Shown here one piece after another: positions 62,370 through 64,000 of a stretch of DNA of 64,000 nt; position 1 is the stretch's first letter; every line of letters starts with the position of its first letter. The position numbers and the translations under genes were made by a program. Under the pieces are notes generated by a model, which did no database searches, was not told where the DNA came from, and saw nothing but the letters and a program-made list of their open reading frames with translations. The stretch is from contig CABYQM010000001.1 in assembly GCA_902521075.1 (NCBI GenBank), forward strand, positions 62,001 through 126,000, written 5' to 3'. The DNA comes from an uncultured Pelagibacteraceae bacterium. Its GTDB lineage: Bacteria; Pseudomonadota; Alphaproteobacteria; Pelagibacterales; Pelagibacteraceae.

Positions 62370-62685
62370 TATTGTTTTAATAATAGTTATTACATCTTTA
62401 GCTACTTATATCTCTAGGTTTTTGGGAGCTTTTACATCTGAAATAATAGATGAAAATACTAAAATATATAGGTGGTTTAATTATTTAGCTTATTCTACAT
62501 TGGCTGCTTTAATTTCTAGAATGATAATATTTCCAGCTGGTGCACTTTCTGAAAGTAATTATTTGTCTAGATTTATTGTTGTGCTTTTAGCAATAATAAT
62601 TTTTAAATTAACTAGAAATAATTTAGTTTACCCAACTTTATTCTCTGCTATCATTATGTTTTTATTAACTAGCTTTACGATATAA
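62359..62685 (+). CDS. azlD: AzlD-type exporter small subunit
   Basis: From ATG 62359 (a GGAG ribosome-binding site at 62349-62352 fixes this start) the protein has 108 residues with four hydrophobic helices, the AzlD size. It contains TYISRFLGAFTSEI and WFNYLAYSTLAALISRM, matching the family pattern. It completes the AzlCD pair and overlaps azlC. The stop abuts the start of the pentapeptide-repeat gene. Confidence 0.88.
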   Translation: MSANIVLIIVITSLATYISRFLGAFTSEIIDENTKIYRWFNYLAYSTLAALISRMIIFPAGALSESNYLSRFIVVLLAIIIFKLTRNNLVYPTLFSAIIMFLLTSFTI

Positions 62686-63192
62686 ATGAAAAAAATTATT
62701 TTACTATTGTTCTTGGTTTTAATACCAGGTATTTCACAAGCAGCATGTGATGATCCTTTAACCGATGGCGTTGATTATACTAACTGTAGATTTTCAGATG
62801 GACAAGATTTACAAGGCAGTTATTTGCCTAACTCAAATTTATCATTTGCAAGTTTTATACAAGTAAATTTTGATAAAAGTATTATGATGACATCAAATTT
62901 GTCATTTGGAACTTTTCCAGAGTCAACATTTATAAGAGCTAACTTATATGAGTCAATTCTAGTTGGTGGAAATTTTGAAAAAGCTAATTTTACAGGAGCA
63001 AATATGACAAGAGTAGATTTTATGGGCTCAACATTAATTGAAGCAAATTTTCAAAATGCAAATTTAATGGAAGCTAATTTTACCTCATCAAATATGACTA
63101 ATGCTAATTTTGATGGAGCAAATTTAATTGGAGCAACATGGACTAATGGTGAAACATGCGGACCAAATTCAATTGGAGTTTGTAACAAATAA
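62686..63192 (+). CDS. Secreted pentapeptide-repeat protein
   Basis: A 168-residue protein with a signal peptide (about 1-19, ending ISQAACDD). Residues about 40-155 contain pentapeptide units of the A(N/D)LxX type (QGSYLPNSNLSFASF, ANLYESILVGGNFEKANFTGAN, ANFQNANLMEANF), forming a right-handed quadrilateral beta-helix. Two Cys pairs may stabilise the ends. Being secreted, it differs from cytosolic fluoroquinolone-type pentapeptide proteins; function is unknown. It follows azlD without a gap. Confidence 0.85.
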   Translation: MKKIILLLFLVLIPGISQAACDDPLTDGVDYTNCRFSDGQDLQGSYLPNSNLSFASFIQVNFDKSIMMTSNLSFGTFPESTFIRANLYESILVGGNFEKANFTGANMTRVDFMGSTLIEANFQNANLMEANFTSSNMTNANFDGANLIGATWTNGETCGPNSIGVCNK

Positions 63193-63197
63193 TTATA

Positions 63198-64000
63198 ATG
63201 GATAGCTTAGATACTATTCAAGGGTTTGATATTTCATTTAGCGTTTATTCCAAAAGAATTATCAATATTAAAATTGAAGATGAAATTATAGATAAACTAA
63301 TATTTCCTTTTAAAAAATTTGATATTACAGCTCTTGAATATAAACCTTTTACTAGATTTACACTTGCAAAATCTTTAGATGATTCTACAGGTGGAAAGCT
63401 AGGAAAATTTACAAACACTATATTAAGAGATAGAGACACAGGTTGTTTTACTATAGGACCTAAAAATAAATCTAAAAAAATCGATAATAATTTTCTTATT
63501 AAACTATCTACAGCTGTAACCCACTTACTTGGTAATCCAAATTTTGACTCAATGGCTGGAAAATATTATGCAAGATTTCATGTTAAACATGAGGACAATA
63601 GCGACTCATATCTTAGAAAAGCATATACAAATATGGATCTTCATACTGATGGTACTTATGTTAAAGAAAAAACTGATTGGTTATTAATGTTAAAAATGGA
63701 GGAAGAAAATGTACAAGGTGGAGAAACTGCAATGTTGCACCTTGATGATTGGGAACATTTAGATAGCTTAACTAATGATAAAGTTGGAAAACAAAACTTC
63801 TTATGGGGCTCTCCGAAAAGTAAAAATGTTGACTATAAAGTAGAACATCCTGTTTTTTCAGAGGATGAAAATGGAAAACCACAAATTTCTTATATTGATC
63901 AATTTCCTGAGCCTAAAAATATGGAACAGGGATTATTTCTACAAAAATTATCAGACTCTTTAGAAGGAAGTCAAAATAAGATCATAATGCCTTTACCAGT
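63198..64000 (+). CDS. glaH: Glutarate 2-hydroxylase (CsiD/GlaH), 5' part
   Basis: An open frame from ATG 63198 to the window edge (267 codons, 3' end missing). The translation matches the CsiD/GlaH family: ITALEYKPFTRFTLAKSLDD, AVTHLLGNPNFDSMAGKYYA, the Fe(II) ligand motif MDLHTDGTYV (H149, D151), QGGETAMLHLDDWEHLD and YIDQFPEPKNMEQG. The enzyme is a 2-oxoglutarate-dependent dioxygenase that hydroxylates glutarate to L-2-hydroxyglutarate in lysine/glutarate catabolism. The second His ligand lies outside the window. It is 5 bases after the pentapeptide-repeat gene, so it may share the operon. Confidence 0.88.
   Translation, partial: MDSLDTIQGFDISFSVYSKRIINIKIEDEIIDKLIFPFKKFDITALEYKPFTRFTLAKSLDDSTGGKLGKFTNTILRDRDTGCFTIGPKNKSKKIDNNFLIKLSTAVTHLLGNPNFDSMAGKYYARFHVKHEDNSDSYLRKAYTNMDLHTDGTYVKEKTDWLLMLKMEEENVQGGETAMLHLDDWEHLDSLTNDKVGKQNFLWGSPKSKNVDYKVEHPVFSEDENGKPQISYIDQFPEPKNMEQGLFLQKLSDSLEGSQNKIIMPLP

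Overview
The window is AT-rich (by eye about 30% G+C) and densely coded. Genes abut or overlap by a few bases, and no gene-free gap exceeds about 170 bases. Gene content and order (hflK-hflC-degP-miaA, ilvBNC, mreBCD-mrdAB, Liv-type ABC cassettes) fit a streamlined marine alphaproteobacterium of the SAR11 / Candidatus Pelagibacter type. That assignment is inference from gene content and protein character; no rRNA or tRNA gene is visible.

Layout. 1-4644: start of a minus-strand Mrp-like ATPase gene, then membrane protease control (hflK, hflC), a DUF2065 protein, a DegP/HtrA protease and miaA. 4686-9699: branched-chain amino acid synthesis (ilvB, ilvN, ilvC, leuA). 9704-15169: rod-shape operon mreB-mreC-mreD-mrdA-rodA. 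15170-17389: a GAF-SpoIIE phosphatase divergent from prepilin peptidase pilD. 17432-26336: two large repeat-rich autotransporter-like proteins bracketing a MoxR-DUF58-transglutaminase operon. 26350-44059: a large type IV pilus locus. Its minus arm carries pilT, four minor prepilins, a small secreted protein and a PilY1-like tip adhesin. Its plus arm carries a fused pilM-pilN, then pilO, pilP, pilQ, pilB, pilC. An RsbW-like kinase and a STAS protein follow on the minus strand, then two tandem major-pilin-like genes. 44377-46527: an ammonium transporter fused to a SpoIIE/PP2C phosphatase. 46600-53709: D-amino-acid dehydrogenase-like oxidoreductase, DMT permease, 2-hydroxyacid dehydrogenase, AceE, a histone-deacetylase-like hydrolase and MsrB. 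53746-55323: an inverse-autotransporter-type barrel with a secreted partner. 55327-56645: glutaredoxin, a TIGR03643-type protein, and a LysE-type permease behind a hairpin that covers its ribosome-binding region. 56734-62685: a Liv-type branched-chain amino acid ABC importer plus the AzlCD exporter. 62686-64000: a secreted pentapeptide-repeat protein and the 5' part of glaH (CsiD-type glutarate hydroxylase).

How the parts may work together. The most notable pattern is a complete partner-switching set: two SpoIIE phosphatases, one RsbW-like kinase and one STAS antagonist. Every member lies beside type IV pilus genes, and one phosphatase is covalently joined to an ammonium channel. SAR11 bacteria are reported to lack the PII (GlnB/GlnK) proteins that normally read AmtB status, so this arrangement could be a PII-independent route from external ammonium to pilus activity or another envelope output. 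That link is inference. The domains, motifs and gene order are read directly from the sequence.
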